Shown here piece by piece: positions 9,301 through 18,874 of a DNA stretch of 64,000 bases (position 1 is the first letter of the stretch; each line of letters opens with the position of its first letter). This stretch comes from Echiichthys vipera (Eukaryota; Chordata; Actinopteri; Perciformes; Trachinidae), in the NCBI GenBank assembly GCA_963691815.1, contig OY829661.1, positions 17,414,849 to 17,478,848 of the forward strand, read 5' to 3'. Under the pieces are notes generated by a model that was not told the origin of the DNA, ran no database searches, and saw only the letters and a program-made list of their open reading frames with translations. A program made the translations under genes and the position numbers.

Positions 9301-11684
9301 GTGTTAGGCAATTTGGATGTTTTAGGCATAATTATGTTTGATAACGTCACTGGAAAGGAGCTAAATGTGTTTATATCAAGAGCAGCTCTTCAAATTAACC
9401 ACAACAGAAATGTTATTTTACCCGATAATTTGTGATCTCAGAGATAATCTTCTTTGTATCTGCTATTTGGAGCCCATGATCTCTCCATCGCACTTACTCT
9501 CTATCTTTCTCTCTGTTAAATCCACTCCCACAGTTGTGTCACATCCCGGCTAGTGCAACCCTCTGTTTATTCAGTTTGTTTGCTCTCTGTTATGAAGAAC
9601 TTTAGGGGGCACTTGTCGTTTGACCTCCCAAGTCTTTAATGACGGTGTTCTCTTTCAATGGTGTCTCTGTTCCCAATGTCTTTACCCTCGAGCACTCCCT
9701 CTGAGGGCAGACAGTACTGACCTCTGTCCTGGATGTGTCTTGGCACTGAGAGAGAGAGAGAGAGAAGGAAAATTGTGCATTCCCTCCATATGTTTTGAGA
9801 TAAGAGGCGGGGGATTATTTTTCCAGGTGTCTCCTCTGACTCTGGGAATGTGTTGTTTCCCCTCACTGGGAAAATGTATCCCTTGTCTGGGCTGGGTGAG
9901 GTGGCTCTGTCTAACCCAGCTGTGTCATGCGTCAGGCATGGAGGCTAGAGATCATCAAATCATTCTCTATTCATTATCTGACAACACACACCTAAACAGT
10001 GGACATACAGTACGTTCTCCTGGAGTAATGGTATATAATAGTAGATCAGTGGAATAAAAGTATCATTATAAAAAACATTGTATTAGTCATTTGTTGTAGT
10101 GGATTGTTTATCAGTTTAAAAGGACATTTTGTCTTATCTAGTGTGCATTTTCCCATTTGAATACTGACACGTTATTTCCCCCGCTGGTTCAGGTTTTCCT
10201 AAAGGTGGAGCAGCTCCTTCATTTGGCAAAGTTACCAACCCTGCCCCCAAAGGTCCAGAACGCCCAACCCCACAGCCACATCCGCAGGACCTCAACTCTC
10301 TGGTGCAGCGGGCTGAGCACATCCCAGCCGGGAAACGCACCCCGATGTGCAACAAGTGCAACAATGTCATCAGGTAAGTAACAACAGAAAAACTGCATTT
10401 ACAGTACAGAAACAAGTGTAAAATTCTGCACATGTTATACTGAGCAGAATGTTTGCTCTGCACAACTTAACTATAAAGGTAGATTTTTTTTATGTTTGAA
10501 TCATTTTCCTCAAATCCTCTGCCCCTTATTCTCACCAGGGGTCCATTCCTCGTGGCCATGGGCATGTCATGGCACCCCGAGGAATTCAACTGTGCTCACT
10601 GTAAATCCACCCTGATAGACAATGGGTTTGTGGAGGAGAGGGGCCAGGTGTACTGCGAACGTTGCTACGAGCAGTTCTTCGCTCCCACCTGCGGCCGCTG
10701 CCAACAGAAGATTCTGGGGGTGAGTTACAAAGACTGAAAGGGAGATTGTTCTCTGCTTTTTAATGATAATGCTTGAATTTAACCATTAAAACAAATGCAA
10801 CATATCTACATTATTGACTGTCATCTAAAGGATAATTATCATAAAAGAATATAATCTTACTCTTCTACTTTTGAGTCCTCATTTTACTGACATTAATGGA
10901 TCATATGAGGACTTTATTATAATATTGACATTTTGATCACATTATTTAACCAGGATAAGTCTCATAGAGATAACATGTGATTGTAAACAGACATAAAATA
11001 GAAGAACAGACAGTACTGCTCAGGGAACGAAATATCAGCTTAAGCGCCGACTCTGGCACCAGGTCTTTCAAAATGGATTTAAAAGCATTCAAAGAAATCT
11101 TATCATCAATTGTTGAGCCACTTCAACAAGCAGTTCCACATTTGTTTTTCTGTGTTTTCTCTGCAGGAAGTGATGAATGCCTTGAAACAGACCTGGCATG
11201 TGTCCTGTTTTGTCTGTGTCGCCTGCCAACAGCCAATCAGGGGCAACACATTTCACATGGAGGATGGACAGCCATACTGTGAAAAAGGTACAATAGGAAG
11301 CCTGCAAGAGTAAATTAAACATTGTAAAGAAAACCCTGTGTGCAAACAGAATAACAGGCTGCTATTCACTCAGACTACTACAACCTGTTCGGGTCCAGCT
11401 GCCACGGCTGTGACTTCCCCATTGAGGCAGGGGACAAGTTCCTGGATGCTCTGGGATTCACCTGGCATGACACCTGCTTTGTGTGTGCGGTAGGTCCACG
11501 AGACAGTTTCATACACAGCAACAGCAATGGTTCAAATGTTGACAATATTGGGTTATAACAACACTGCTTTGTATAACTTTGGCTCTCTCCACAGGTCTGC
11601 TCTACTAGTCTGGAAGGTCAGGCGTTCTTCTCCAAAAAAGACAAGCCTTTGTGCAAGAAACATGCCCACTCTGTCAACATCTGA
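1..11684 (+). CDS. pdlim5: PDZ and LIM domain protein 5 (ENH-like), 3' portion of a multi-exon gene
   Basis: Scaffold protein of the Enigma family. Members bind alpha-actinin/Z-discs through an N-terminal PDZ domain, and bind kinases and other partners through three C-terminal LIM domains. The coding exons, in order, are 1-353, 2994-3020, 3284-3438, 4850-4877, 7754-7917, 10193-10373, 10539-10719, 11167-11287, 11374-11489 and 11595-11684, with stop TGA at 11682. An alternative terminal exon lies at 5569-5662. All junctions keep frame (phases 2,2,1,2,1,2,0,1,0). Visible parts are a Pro/Ser-rich linker, a YNTPINLYS motif resembling the ZASP-like motif, the SKKRLIEDTEDW block, then three LIM domains ending in KKHAHSVNI. 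I chose PDLIM5 over LDB3 and PDLIM7 because the SKKRLIEDTEDW..RTGT.QSRSFRILAQ block and the LIM sequence follow remembered PDLIM5. The bmpr1b neighbour agrees. The PDZ domain and the start codon are outside the window. The a or b fish paralogue cannot be assigned. Confidence 0.93.
2351..2392. repeat. (CA)n microsatellite, interrupted
   Basis: About 42 bp of CA units broken twice by CAAA. Confidence 0.95.
2669..2736 (-). mobile_element. tRNA-derived SINE head fragment
   Basis: The reverse strand reads GGGCCTGTGGCTGAGTGG then TTAGAGCAGTCGCCCCATG, with an A-box-like TGGCTGAGTGG of a polymerase III promoter. The B-box is not intact. It looks like a short, old fragment of a tRNA-derived SINE, not a functional tRNA: there is no closing acceptor stem. 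Confidence 0.5.
2994..3020 (+). CDS. pdlim5: pdlim5 27-nt microexon
   Basis: Flanked by a pyrimidine-containing acceptor (GCCTGCAG) and donor GGAG|GTAATT. It adds nine residues, GTPPPARPR with the borders, and keeps phase 2 on both sides. Skipping it also keeps frame: exon 1-353 joins 3284 directly as NGKPIVEP. It is therefore a cassette candidate. Microexons are common in muscle isoforms of this family. Support comes only from splice sites, length and frame. Confidence 0.6.
3284..3438 (+). CDS. pdlim5: pdlim5 conserved middle-region exon (SKKRLIEDTEDW)
   Basis: Acceptor CTGTACAG at 3283; donor AATG|GTGTGT at 3439. It encodes KPIVEPEDHASPLSEASKK, then RLIEDTEDWHPRTGTSQSRS and FRILAQLTGTEN. 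This is the most diagnostic non-LIM block of PDLIM5; the LDB3 equivalent differs upstream of the shared SRSFRILAQ core. Phase 2 in, phase 1 out. Confidence 0.93.
3439..4849 (+). other. pdlim5: pdlim5 intron
   Basis: AT-rich and without coding potential that I can support. No repeat element with definable ends was seen. Confidence 0.6.
4850..4877 (+). CDS. pdlim5: pdlim5 28-nt exon
   Basis: Acceptor TCTTCACTGTTGCAG, donor AAGAA|GTAAGT. It encodes (E)QAPENSEK and links the TGTEN end of the previous exon to either the short terminal exon (5569) or the long-form exon (7754). Both joins are in frame (phase 2). Confidence 0.8.
5569..5662 (+). CDS. pdlim5: Alternative terminal exon of a LIM-less short pdlim5 isoform
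   Basis: Acceptor TACTGGACATTTCAG at 5568. Joined to 4877 it reads KANKLDPEVIGHMY then NKLRDWHHDVSARVLNV and stop TAG at 5660. The end resembles the remembered C-terminus of short LDB3/Cypher isoforms (KLRNWHHGLSAQILNVK), a family-wide short-form ending. AATAAA signals follow at 5866-5871 and 6162-6167, fitting a real 3' end. The resulting protein would keep the PDZ domain and the middle region but have no LIM domain. Confidence 0.82.
5663..6190 (+). other. pdlim5: Probable 3' UTR of the short pdlim5 isoform
   Basis: AT-rich sequence after the short-isoform stop with AATAAA at 5866-5871 and again at 6162-6167. There is no conserved reading frame. Which signal is used cannot be told from sequence; the first gives a UTR of about 230 nt, the second about 520 nt. 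Confidence 0.5.
6191..7753 (+). other. pdlim5: pdlim5 intron after the short-isoform exon
   Basis: AT-rich, non-coding. I see no supported exon or complete repeat between the second poly(A) signal and the exon at 7754. Confidence 0.55.
7754..7917 (+). CDS. pdlim5: pdlim5 long-form linker exon
   Basis: Acceptor CTATTTCCTAG at 7753, donor CCAG|GTAGAG at 7918. It encodes a Ser/Ala/Pro-rich low-conservation linker (EAVDKITPAVHTSPAAKTFS ... KPSFQPGGLPG). Phase 2 in and phase 1 out, matching the flanking exons. It sits where PDLIM5 has its variable region before the LIM domains. The peptide itself is not conserved, so support is mainly frame and splice sites. Confidence 0.82.
7918..10192 (+). other. 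pdlim5: pdlim5 intron
   Basis: Contains a repeat end at 8580-8704 (see separate entry), a short GA run near 9748-9765, and otherwise unremarkable AT-rich sequence. Confidence 0.6.
8580..8704 (+). mobile_element. 3' end fragment of the GGTCCCATA inverted-repeat family
   Basis: Shares ACATTAAAGCATGTTAACAT, AAATACAAGTATGAACCTGA and the terminal CATATGGGACCTTT with copies at 16962-17308, 18875-19362 and 36255-36505. It is truncated at its left end. Confidence 0.7.
10193..10373 (+). CDS. pdlim5: pdlim5 exon: end of linker and start of LIM1
   Basis: Acceptor CCGCTGGTTCAG, donor ATCAG|GTAAGT. It encodes GFPKGGAAPSFGK, then the family-conserved LVQRAEHIPAGKRTPMC, and the first zinc-binding pair CNKC of LIM1. 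Human PDLIM5 has the same SLVQRAEHIPAGKRTPMC lead-in. Phase 1 in, 2 out. Confidence 0.95.
10539..10719 (+). CDS. pdlim5: pdlim5 exon: LIM1 remainder and start of LIM2
   Basis: Encodes RGPFLVAMGMSWHPEEFNC, AHCKSTLIDNGFVEERGQ, VYCERCYEQFFAPTC and GRCQQKILG. LIM1 has Glu (WHPEEF) where most LIM domains have a zinc-binding Cys. As remembered, human PDLIM5 has the same residue, so it is a family trait and not a defect. The second zinc finger uses C..C..C..C (CAHC, CERC). LIM2 opens with CGRC. Donor GGG|GTGAGT. Confidence 0.96.
11167..11287 (+). CDS. pdlim5: pdlim5 exon: core of LIM2
   Basis: Acceptor TTTTCTCTGCAG, donor AAAG|GTACAA. It encodes EVMNALKQTWHVSCFVCVAC, then QQPIRGNTFHMEDGQPYCEK. It contains the H-x2-C and C-x2-C ligands of LIM2 and follows remembered PDLIM5 closely. 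Phase 0 in, 1 out. Confidence 0.96.
11374..11489 (+). CDS. pdlim5: pdlim5 exon: end of LIM2 and start of LIM3
   Basis: Joins as K-DYYNLFGSSCHGCDFPIEAG, then DKFLDALGFTWHDTCFVCA. It completes LIM2 (the CEKD final ligands) and opens LIM3 (CHGC, WHDTC). The intron before it is only 86 nt, normal for fish. Donor GCG|GTAGGT. Confidence 0.96.
11595..11684 (+). CDS. pdlim5: pdlim5 last coding exon: end of LIM3 and stop
   Basis: Acceptor GGCTCTCTCCACAG. Encodes VCSTSLEGQAFFSKKDK then PLCKKHAHSVNI and TGA. It ends LIM3 with C..H (CKKH) ligands. Human PDLIM5 ends HAHSVNF and LDB3 ends HAHTINL, favouring PDLIM5. The phase-0 join to 11489 is exact. Confidence 0.96.
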   Translation, partial: VCSTSLEGQAFFSKKDKPLCKKHAHSVNI

Positions 11685-11853
11685 CCTGCCCCCTCCCCCA
11701 CCATGAATATTAAATGGAGAGGGCAATGGTGTCAGTTTACAGCAATTTATATTTCAGTCAGATGTTAAATATTTTCAGAATTAACATTGGGTCAGAGGTT
11801 CCACTTTAAACTTTATATTTGCTCTTATATTGTCGTATGTCAATACACAGTAT

Positions 11854-12243
11854 CGCTTTATATTAAGATCCTTGTAATAAGCATTAGTTAACAGATAAGG
11901 ACCTTATCAGTCCTTTAAAATATGCTTATTGACGTTATTATTTGTTAATAAGGCTATATAAGTGTTAGTAATAGCATTACAAACATATTTATTGTTTATT
12001 ATATATAAATGATTATATAGATTATAAGACATTTATAAGCACTTTTAAGAAATGCATTGTTATGTATTTGTTACCTCTGCTTTTTGCAGCTATCTGATCA
12101 ATGTATGCTTTATTGGGGTTAATAAAGATAAATTAACAATAAAAGTATCAAAAACACTTTAATACACATAATATTAATAAGCATCTCATGAGGCTGTAAT
12201 TACCTACTAACTACACTTATCATTAGGATCTTAGTATAAAGCG
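11854..12243. mobile_element. MITE-like inverted-repeat element in the pdlim5 3' UTR
   Basis: The left end CGCTTTATATTAAGATCCTT and the reverse complement of the right end, CGCTTTATACTAAGATCCTA, differ at only two of 20 bases. The 390-bp interior is AT-rich, with many TAATAAG/TTATTA steps and no coding capacity. This fits a non-autonomous DNA transposon family familiar in fish. I could not define a clear target-site duplication. It carries AATAAA at 12121-12126. Confidence 0.7.
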
Positions 12244-13089
12244 TGGGTTTTTAATACTCACATGTTTGTGCTGAGCTTTTGATCTGTGTTGAAGGTGTGT
12301 TGAGCCCTTGATGGGAATTTTTGTTTCACACAGAATAGGATAGTTTACTGCAATAACCTACTGAGCCCCTCAGGGGTCACATATCAGAAAAACATACTGA
12401 TGTGTAAAGGTATGGTATTAAAGCGAGGGAAATGTTAAGAACTTATTATTATTATTTAACATTAAGGGGGAAAAGTATTTATTATACTAAGTCAACATGC
12501 ATTCTGGCAACAAAACACTTCTGGCCCTCGGAATAAAAATGGGAAATTTTAGTATTATGTTATTGTTTTTTTTAAAAATTGTTTTAAAGTAATGTGGTTT
12601 CCCAGAAAATGAAAGCACAAAAAACTGTATGTGTACAGCAGTGTGTAAATTACTCACTGCGCAGGTCAAGTTTCATTGTTGATGCATGAAAATGAATTGT
12701 ATGTATATTTTGTTATGCCTATAGTTATGTGGCAAAAACATGCTGAATCCCCACATGAAACTGTACTTCATTCAAGTAGTTCATGGCATTAAAATGCATA
12801 GAATTTGAATTATTGTTCATTATTGTTCTTAAACATTGAGGAACTGAACCCTCTGCTAGCAGTGTTTCTACCATGTTCTACCCACCAGGACTTTGCCATG
12901 TTGAATTTGTTCTCACTAATAATGTTTTTGTTATGTCTGATGTCTGTGTTTTTTTGGAACACAAAACAATGCTAATATATATATTTCTGCTTTCCTTTGT
13001 CAAAAAAAACGTTGAAACTGTACATGTGCAAATGATTTTTCATTTTATTTTGTGCAGAAGTAAGCACATGTCTCCTTATTTTCATTTCA

Positions 13090-13095
13090 AATAAA
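13090..13095 (+). terminator. pdlim5: Distal poly(A) signal of pdlim5
   Basis: AATAAA followed within 30 nt by AT-rich and T-rich sequence. It is the last good signal before the CA repeat and the CpG-rich block that follow. Confidence 0.5.
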
Positions 13096-13397
13096 ATGCT
13101 TCAACATTGAATACCATAATCAAACTTCATATAGCCCTTTTTAACACACTATCTTAACCTATTGTTGCTGACGCTGAAAGAGCAACTCTTCCTCCTTGTT
13201 TATGTGATGTACACATGCATATTTTATGTGTTCAAGTGTATAGAAAGCACTGCAGCAAATAACTGATGAATCTATCTCGGTATGTGTATTATAAATCTGT
13301 AGATGTGAGTACATTTTCAGAGAAAGTTTAAGAGGCAGCCACCAGCATGAGCTTTACCTGCAGCAAGAGGGACAAGTACACACCTACACACCTACAC

Positions 13398-13500
<103 letters not shown>

Positions 13501-13599
13501 CATTCTTTCTTGTATGATAACAGTTCAATCAGGTTCAGTGCCATTATTTAGGAATGCCAGACAGCAGGGAAAAACAAATTCAATGTTTAGTGAATTGTG

Positions 13600-14165
13600 C
13601 TATTACGCGCCCGTGTTATTGGAGGAAATGAGGTGAGCATACTGACGTGCACTTCTCCAAGACGTCGGAGGTGGGAGCTGTGCGCGCGCAGGACGACGCG
13701 AGATTTAACCAGCTTCAAATAACGCGTGGAACATTTGGGGGAGAAAAAAAAAAAAAAAACTTCCGAAAAGACAGAGGCGCACATGCAAACAAAACAGAGC
13801 ACGGCAGAGTTCTCATGCAGACACACTGCGGATCTTGTCGAGCTGTTGTTGAAGCGAAAAGGAGACGGGAAGGATACTTTGTCTTGAGCTGCAGAAGTAG
13901 GTCTTATGGTTGTAATTGTCAAGCTTTCCCCCACTGAAACCAGAGGGGTCCGGGGTTGTTTTTCTGTGCTGCTGGTGATTAGAATTCAACCAAGGTGTTT
14001 ACTCTGCTGCATGCGCTAAATGTGATGCTGGCAGCAGCCGGGGAGCGATCAGCACTACTTCCGACAGTGTTATTGGTGGGGTCTATGATGGTGATGATGC
14101 AGTAATTGGTGTCATGATCGCCGCTCAGTACCGTAACGTCAGACCCGAGGGCGCTAAGATGAGAT
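13600..14165 (+). promoter_or_regulatory. CpG-rich block, candidate upstream promoter of bmpr1b
   Basis: Dense CpG (ACGCGCCCG, GACGTCGG, GCGCGCG, GACGACGCG, AACGCGTGG in the first 150 bases) stands out from CpG-poor flanks. It begins about 500 bp after the distal pdlim5 poly(A) signal and precedes the bmpr1b exons on the same strand. Possible donors are AG|GTGAGC at 13633 and CAG|GTAAAA at 14254. No TATA box and no coding frame were found. The role is inferred from composition and position only. Confidence 0.4.
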
Positions 14166-14509
14166 GCAGATGAGTTTACAGACATTTTGCATCATTTACA
14201 TTGTGTTATTGAGTTGAAAATAGGCTGGTTAAAGTAGAAGAAGGTCTGTCCAGGTAAAATCATACATATGTATAGTTGGTGTTTTGTTATAATATGGTTG
14301 ATAAAACAAATCGAACCATTTATTATTCACTAGCTGTTGTGAAGCTTTTAATCATATCACAAAATCTCCATCAGATACAGTTTGCCCAGTTGTCATGGAG
14401 TTTTAGATGTTTAGATTTTCATTTTCCTCGTTGGCTTAAAAGGGAAACATTTGGCTGAGTTGTAGGTTCACATTTAGTTTTGATGTATTTCTCAACATAC
14501 CTCTGTCTG

Positions 14510-14850
14510 AAATACTGTTCAGCTCTGTCCCCTCCCGAAAAAGCCTAGTCTGCTCTGATTGGTCAGTGTTTCGGGTCCTCTACATCTTCACTTCAGCAAT
14601 CTCTGCACTGTCATTGCAGCCGGGAATGACAGTGTAGCAGAACGTGCGTGCGTGCGTGCGTGCTATAGTTGTGACAACCGTACAGAAGTCCTGACGCTCA
14701 TTTAAGAACAACGTTTCTAAATACGGGCCGTGTGCATTTCTCTGTGGATTGCACTTTTTTAATACTTTCAAAGTATTTATATAGCATTTCGACCTGCTTT
14801 ATAATAAAACAAAGACATGGTAATCTCACTTTTTAACAATATGGCACCTT
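14510..14850 (-). mobile_element. GGTCCCATA inverted-repeat family copy, reverse orientation, truncated
   Basis: On the reverse strand it begins AGGTGCCATATTGTTAAAAA and contains TATAAATACTTTGAAAGTAT, a TGCAATCCACAGAGAAATGC block and GACCAATCAGAGCAGACTAG, the same order as the 61.4-61.8 kb copy. It also contains a (CGTG)n run at 14643-14662. The far end is missing. Confidence 0.75.
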
Positions 14851-14859
14851 TTATTGAAT

Positions 14860-16320
14860 CAATCCAAACTGGGCCCCGCCCATCTGCTGTTAAAGATCGC
14901 TGTATGTAGCATATATATGGACCCTGTGGTGAGATTGTTTTCTAGGTAAAGATTGAGCTTTAAACCTCAGCTTTGTGATATATCATGATTATTATACTCA
15001 CTTGTTTTTTAGGATTAAGATTAACATTACATCAGTGTAGAGGGTGTTAAAAACATACAGTGCAGAAAAACCCACAGTGTGTGTGCGCTAATGTCTGGCA
15101 GCGAGCTAAAGACTCCATCTCAAGTCGGTGTATAGTGGCATGGTGTCAATGAAAATATTTGACTGGTGAATGCGTGGCATAAAACCTCTCTGTGCTCTGC
15201 AGTTGATCACAGCGCGTCAGTGAACCAGAGCTGATGTGTGGGACATCACTGAACTCCTAATGTTTACATCAGCATCGCATATTTCAGAGGGAGCCATGCA
15301 CGCAACCAGCTGCACCTTATATAGGTCTGTGGTCTTGTCTCCCAATGCACCAACCACCCCTCTGACTCTTTATAGGACAGAGCAGCTCATTGAAGCTGAA
15401 CTGAATGAGTGGTTCGGGGTAATATTAAAAACACACAGTGATCAACCACCACCCACTAACCAGTCCTTGCCCTGGCTGTTCCCCTGGCAGGAGTAGCGTC
15501 CATCATTAGGCTTACACGATGGGGCTGGCATGTCAAGTGACGGTGCATGGAGAGGCAGCACTTTGTGGGCTAGCACAGACTCACATGTTTCAGCTTGTTG
15601 GACTCTTTGGCACTGATGGCTAACAGAGAGTGTCAGTTATGTGAGTGAAACATACGTGTACGTTAGGCACAGTTTTTGTAGCAGAATTAAGGCAGGCCTG
15701 TGAGATGGAATCCTCCACGGAGCTCTGTATGCAGTATAATGTTGTTGACCGGTCCAGGAAAAATTAAGATCTGAAACTGAACAACACATTTGCGGGCTTC
15801 TAAATTGACTTTTATCCGTGGTTGATTGAAACCACCACAAATGGAAAAGTGAAGGATGATGAGACATCACACATTTCCAGAATACTGTATGTGGCTGGAT
15901 TTGTATATGGCAAAAATCCTGAAACGCTCACTGCCTTACTAACATAAGAGAAGAATAAGATACTCTATTTATATACTTAGTTATTGCATTATGAGATTTT
16001 TAAGTAAATGTCATACATTGCCGTTGACAAGAAATCAAAACAAATAAGGTATATTTTAATATATCACAAATCACATGTTTAAATTAAAACATGTTTTGTA
16101 GGAGGACACCAGTAACTGCTGTCCATGTGAGCACACCTGCACACCCACCCAACACTTACGCACACATACACACACACTCAGTCATTCACTCTCTGGTGCA
16201 CATAAACACAGTAAAACACTCATGATCTAGGTAGATACTGGCTTGAATCTGGGTTTGTCCACAGGGCTAAACTTAGAAAGCTGTGACCCCTCACCCCAGT
16301 TTCCTCCCTTATAATTACAG
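14860..16320. other. Intergenic or intronic sequence, nothing supported
   Basis: Single-copy-looking sequence with no conserved frame, RNA gene or complete repeat that I can identify. Confidence 0.5.
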
Positions 16321-16961
16321 GAAACGAGTCCAGCCAATCAGAGCCGAGATATTTGGTGCATATTAACAAGCTCAATGGGAGCAGTATTTGAGGACTGGAC
16401 AGGTAAAAACCAAGTATGGGGGAAGGCTAGAGAGTTTCCGAGATGTTAGTAATTTAGGAGCGCTGTGGTTTGTAGGAGATGTCTGTCTGAAAGCGGAAGA
16501 GAAGTAAAAGTTTTGATAGTATCACCTCACACTCCATCTTTAAGCGATCTGTCATATGTAATGTGAGCACAGTGACTGTCAGAGGGATGAAATTGTAGAG
16601 CTACAGTATATCAAGAGACAAACTGTCAGAGATTCAGTCCCAGGCAGACTTTTCAATAGCTTTTCCAGCTGCCAGGAAATTTCCTTTAGCTTCTTCTCCT
16701 CTACACACACACATTGATAGAGGAGCATCTCATATCAAGGCTTTCCGCAGGTATGGCTTTTCCATCTGTCATTCATTCACGGATTTCGGCCAGTCGTTGG
16801 CTATTCTTCCCACACACTACCACTCTGTGTTGTATCTCCTCGTGCACAGTCAAAAATGCCAAAGGAAAGAAAATTTTTCTTTAAATTTTCTATGAAACAA
16901 CAGCACTGTCAACGTGATGCTGCCTGTGATGCAGGCCTATGCTTGAATTTGTTTCACACAC

Positions 16962-17308
16962 AGGTCACATATTGTGAAAAGTGAGATTTCAGTGTCTTCT
17001 TTTTTATCATATCATATCATATATATATAAATATATATACATATAGATAAATAGAAAGTGATGCTGAGTGCACAGTTGCAGAAGACCCTGAAACGCTGAC
17101 CAATCAGAGCAGACTGGGCTTTTTCAGGAGGGGACTCAAAGAGACAGGCGTTAAAACGGAGTGTTTCAAACAGAGGGTGAATACAGGTATATTCAGACAG
17201 ATGATATGGGGATATAATGTGTTTTTAGAACATTAAAGCATGTAAACATGTTCTGATAGTAACCCAAAATAAAAGTATAAACCTGAAAGTGAGCATGTTA
17301 TGGGACCT
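16962..17308 (+). mobile_element. GGTCCCATA inverted-repeat family, both ends present, internally deleted
   Basis: Starts AGGTCACATATTGTGAAAAG and ends TTATGGGACCT, so the two ends are inverted repeats of one another. Inside are GACCAATCAGAGCAGACTGG, TTTCAAACAGAGGGTGAATA and ACATTAAAGCATGTAAACAT. The left-internal part is replaced by a TATA-rich run (17010-17045). No coding capacity: a non-autonomous DNA element. Confidence 0.78.
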
Positions 17309-17627
17309 TTTAACCCAAGTTTGAATTTCAACCATGGGATAAACTGTTTACTGAACTTATTATGCCATTCCTCCTCTGGCTCCCATCAGCTAGGAAGTGC
17401 AGGCATAATGCAGAGCTGATCTTGTTCCACTTAGAATAATCTTCTTACCTGTAGGCTCCACTGGTTCTTTTAATTCAGCGACCAAGTTCAGATGCCCCAC
17501 TCACTGTTTCATCTATAGTCACTGATGAGAGACAAATGCAGGCAACAGGAATTACTTCAAGCTGCAAGCTGCTCTGCTCTTTGCCTGGAAGGTCAGCGAA
17601 CATGTGAGAGAAAGCCGACATCCTGTT

Positions 17628-17917
<290 letters not shown>

Positions 17918-18073
17918 TATCGAAGAACAGAAGAGAATAAGGGGTACTTTGCATGATTGGGTGAAAGTTAAAGTGGGGAAGTGACCTGAGCTTGAAATTT
18001 GGTCTCAGTCCCTTCACTTACAAATGGCAGACACATGAGCTCTTTCTAATAACTCTATTTTTTTTTCTTCCAG

Positions 18074-18144
18074 AGAAAGACAAGTGCTGGAGCTGTCTGC
18101 TGGGTACAATGACAGGATGCTTTCAGAAATCTTATGTTTGGATG
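18074..18144 (+). other. Exon-like segment, possible bmpr1b 5' UTR exon
   Basis: A strong acceptor (TATTTTTTTTTCTTCCAG) and a consensus donor (GGATG|GTGAGT) bound 71 nt. It contains several ATG triplets with no long frame, so it would be untranslated. It is on the same strand as bmpr1b and downstream of the CpG-rich block. No expression evidence is available. Confidence 0.35.
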
Positions 18145-18874
18145 GTGAGTCCAGCTGTCAGGAACTGTATATCAGTTGTTTCTCAACTTAATATAACATC
18201 CTTATGGTATAAGTTGAATGACAATTGAATGTCTGTAATTTCTTGATTGTAAAACTGAGACATATTGATACATGTTCAATATAAACTCCCAAATGTAATT
18301 TAGAGTGGTTCTCACTTCATGTTCCAAATCAATGACATGAAAAAAGTGAAATCCAAAGCTAAAAGCTGCATTGATCAGAATAGACTGGGCGTTGATTCTT
18401 CTGCAGTAGAGGTAGTATTGGACAGGGCTGATCGTGTGTTCTGATTGTAATGCCGTCTCCGCAGCCGTTTGCCTCCAAAGTGGCAAGCTAATTGACTTTC
18501 TGCTGAGCATGTGGAGGGCTATGTAAAATATACCGCACTGACTATAAAAGAATCCTGTTTCCTCCACTGAGGTATCAGGCTAGACACAGACTCCGTCTAC
18601 TGACTGGAGTGCCGGAAATGAATGAGATCAAAATCTGATAGACTGTAGTAAATTTTAGAAACTCTCAGAAGCTTTTCACTCGACTAATTTACCGTAGCAG
18701 TGAAGGGCTTGAATGTCTGCTCATGCGTATGAAAGAGGAAACACCAACAATATCCAAGAAATTACTTTAGTCTTACAAAAATAATGAATACAATAAGTGC
18801 ATTTATGTGGCATTTGGGCATTTTTGTCGAAATTTAAATGTAAAGAAAATTTAGCTGCATGCATTAAAGGTCCA

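Larger units (their letters stand above)
11685..13115 (+). other. pdlim5: pdlim5 3' UTR
   Basis: Non-coding, AT-rich sequence after the stop. Candidate poly(A) signals are AATAAA at 12121-12126 (inside a transposon, see the separate entry) and at 13090-13095. The second gives a UTR of about 1.4 kb. No conserved frame is present. Confidence 0.65.

Noticed and set aside
9620..10057. 145-codon open frame in the pdlim5 intron
   Set aside because: No ATG at its start, no homology recognised, contains a GA repeat; it lies inside a clear intron.
10539..10719. Loss of a zinc ligand in LIM1 (Glu in WHPEEF)
   Set aside because: The same residue is remembered in human PDLIM5, so it is a family trait and not a damaged gene.
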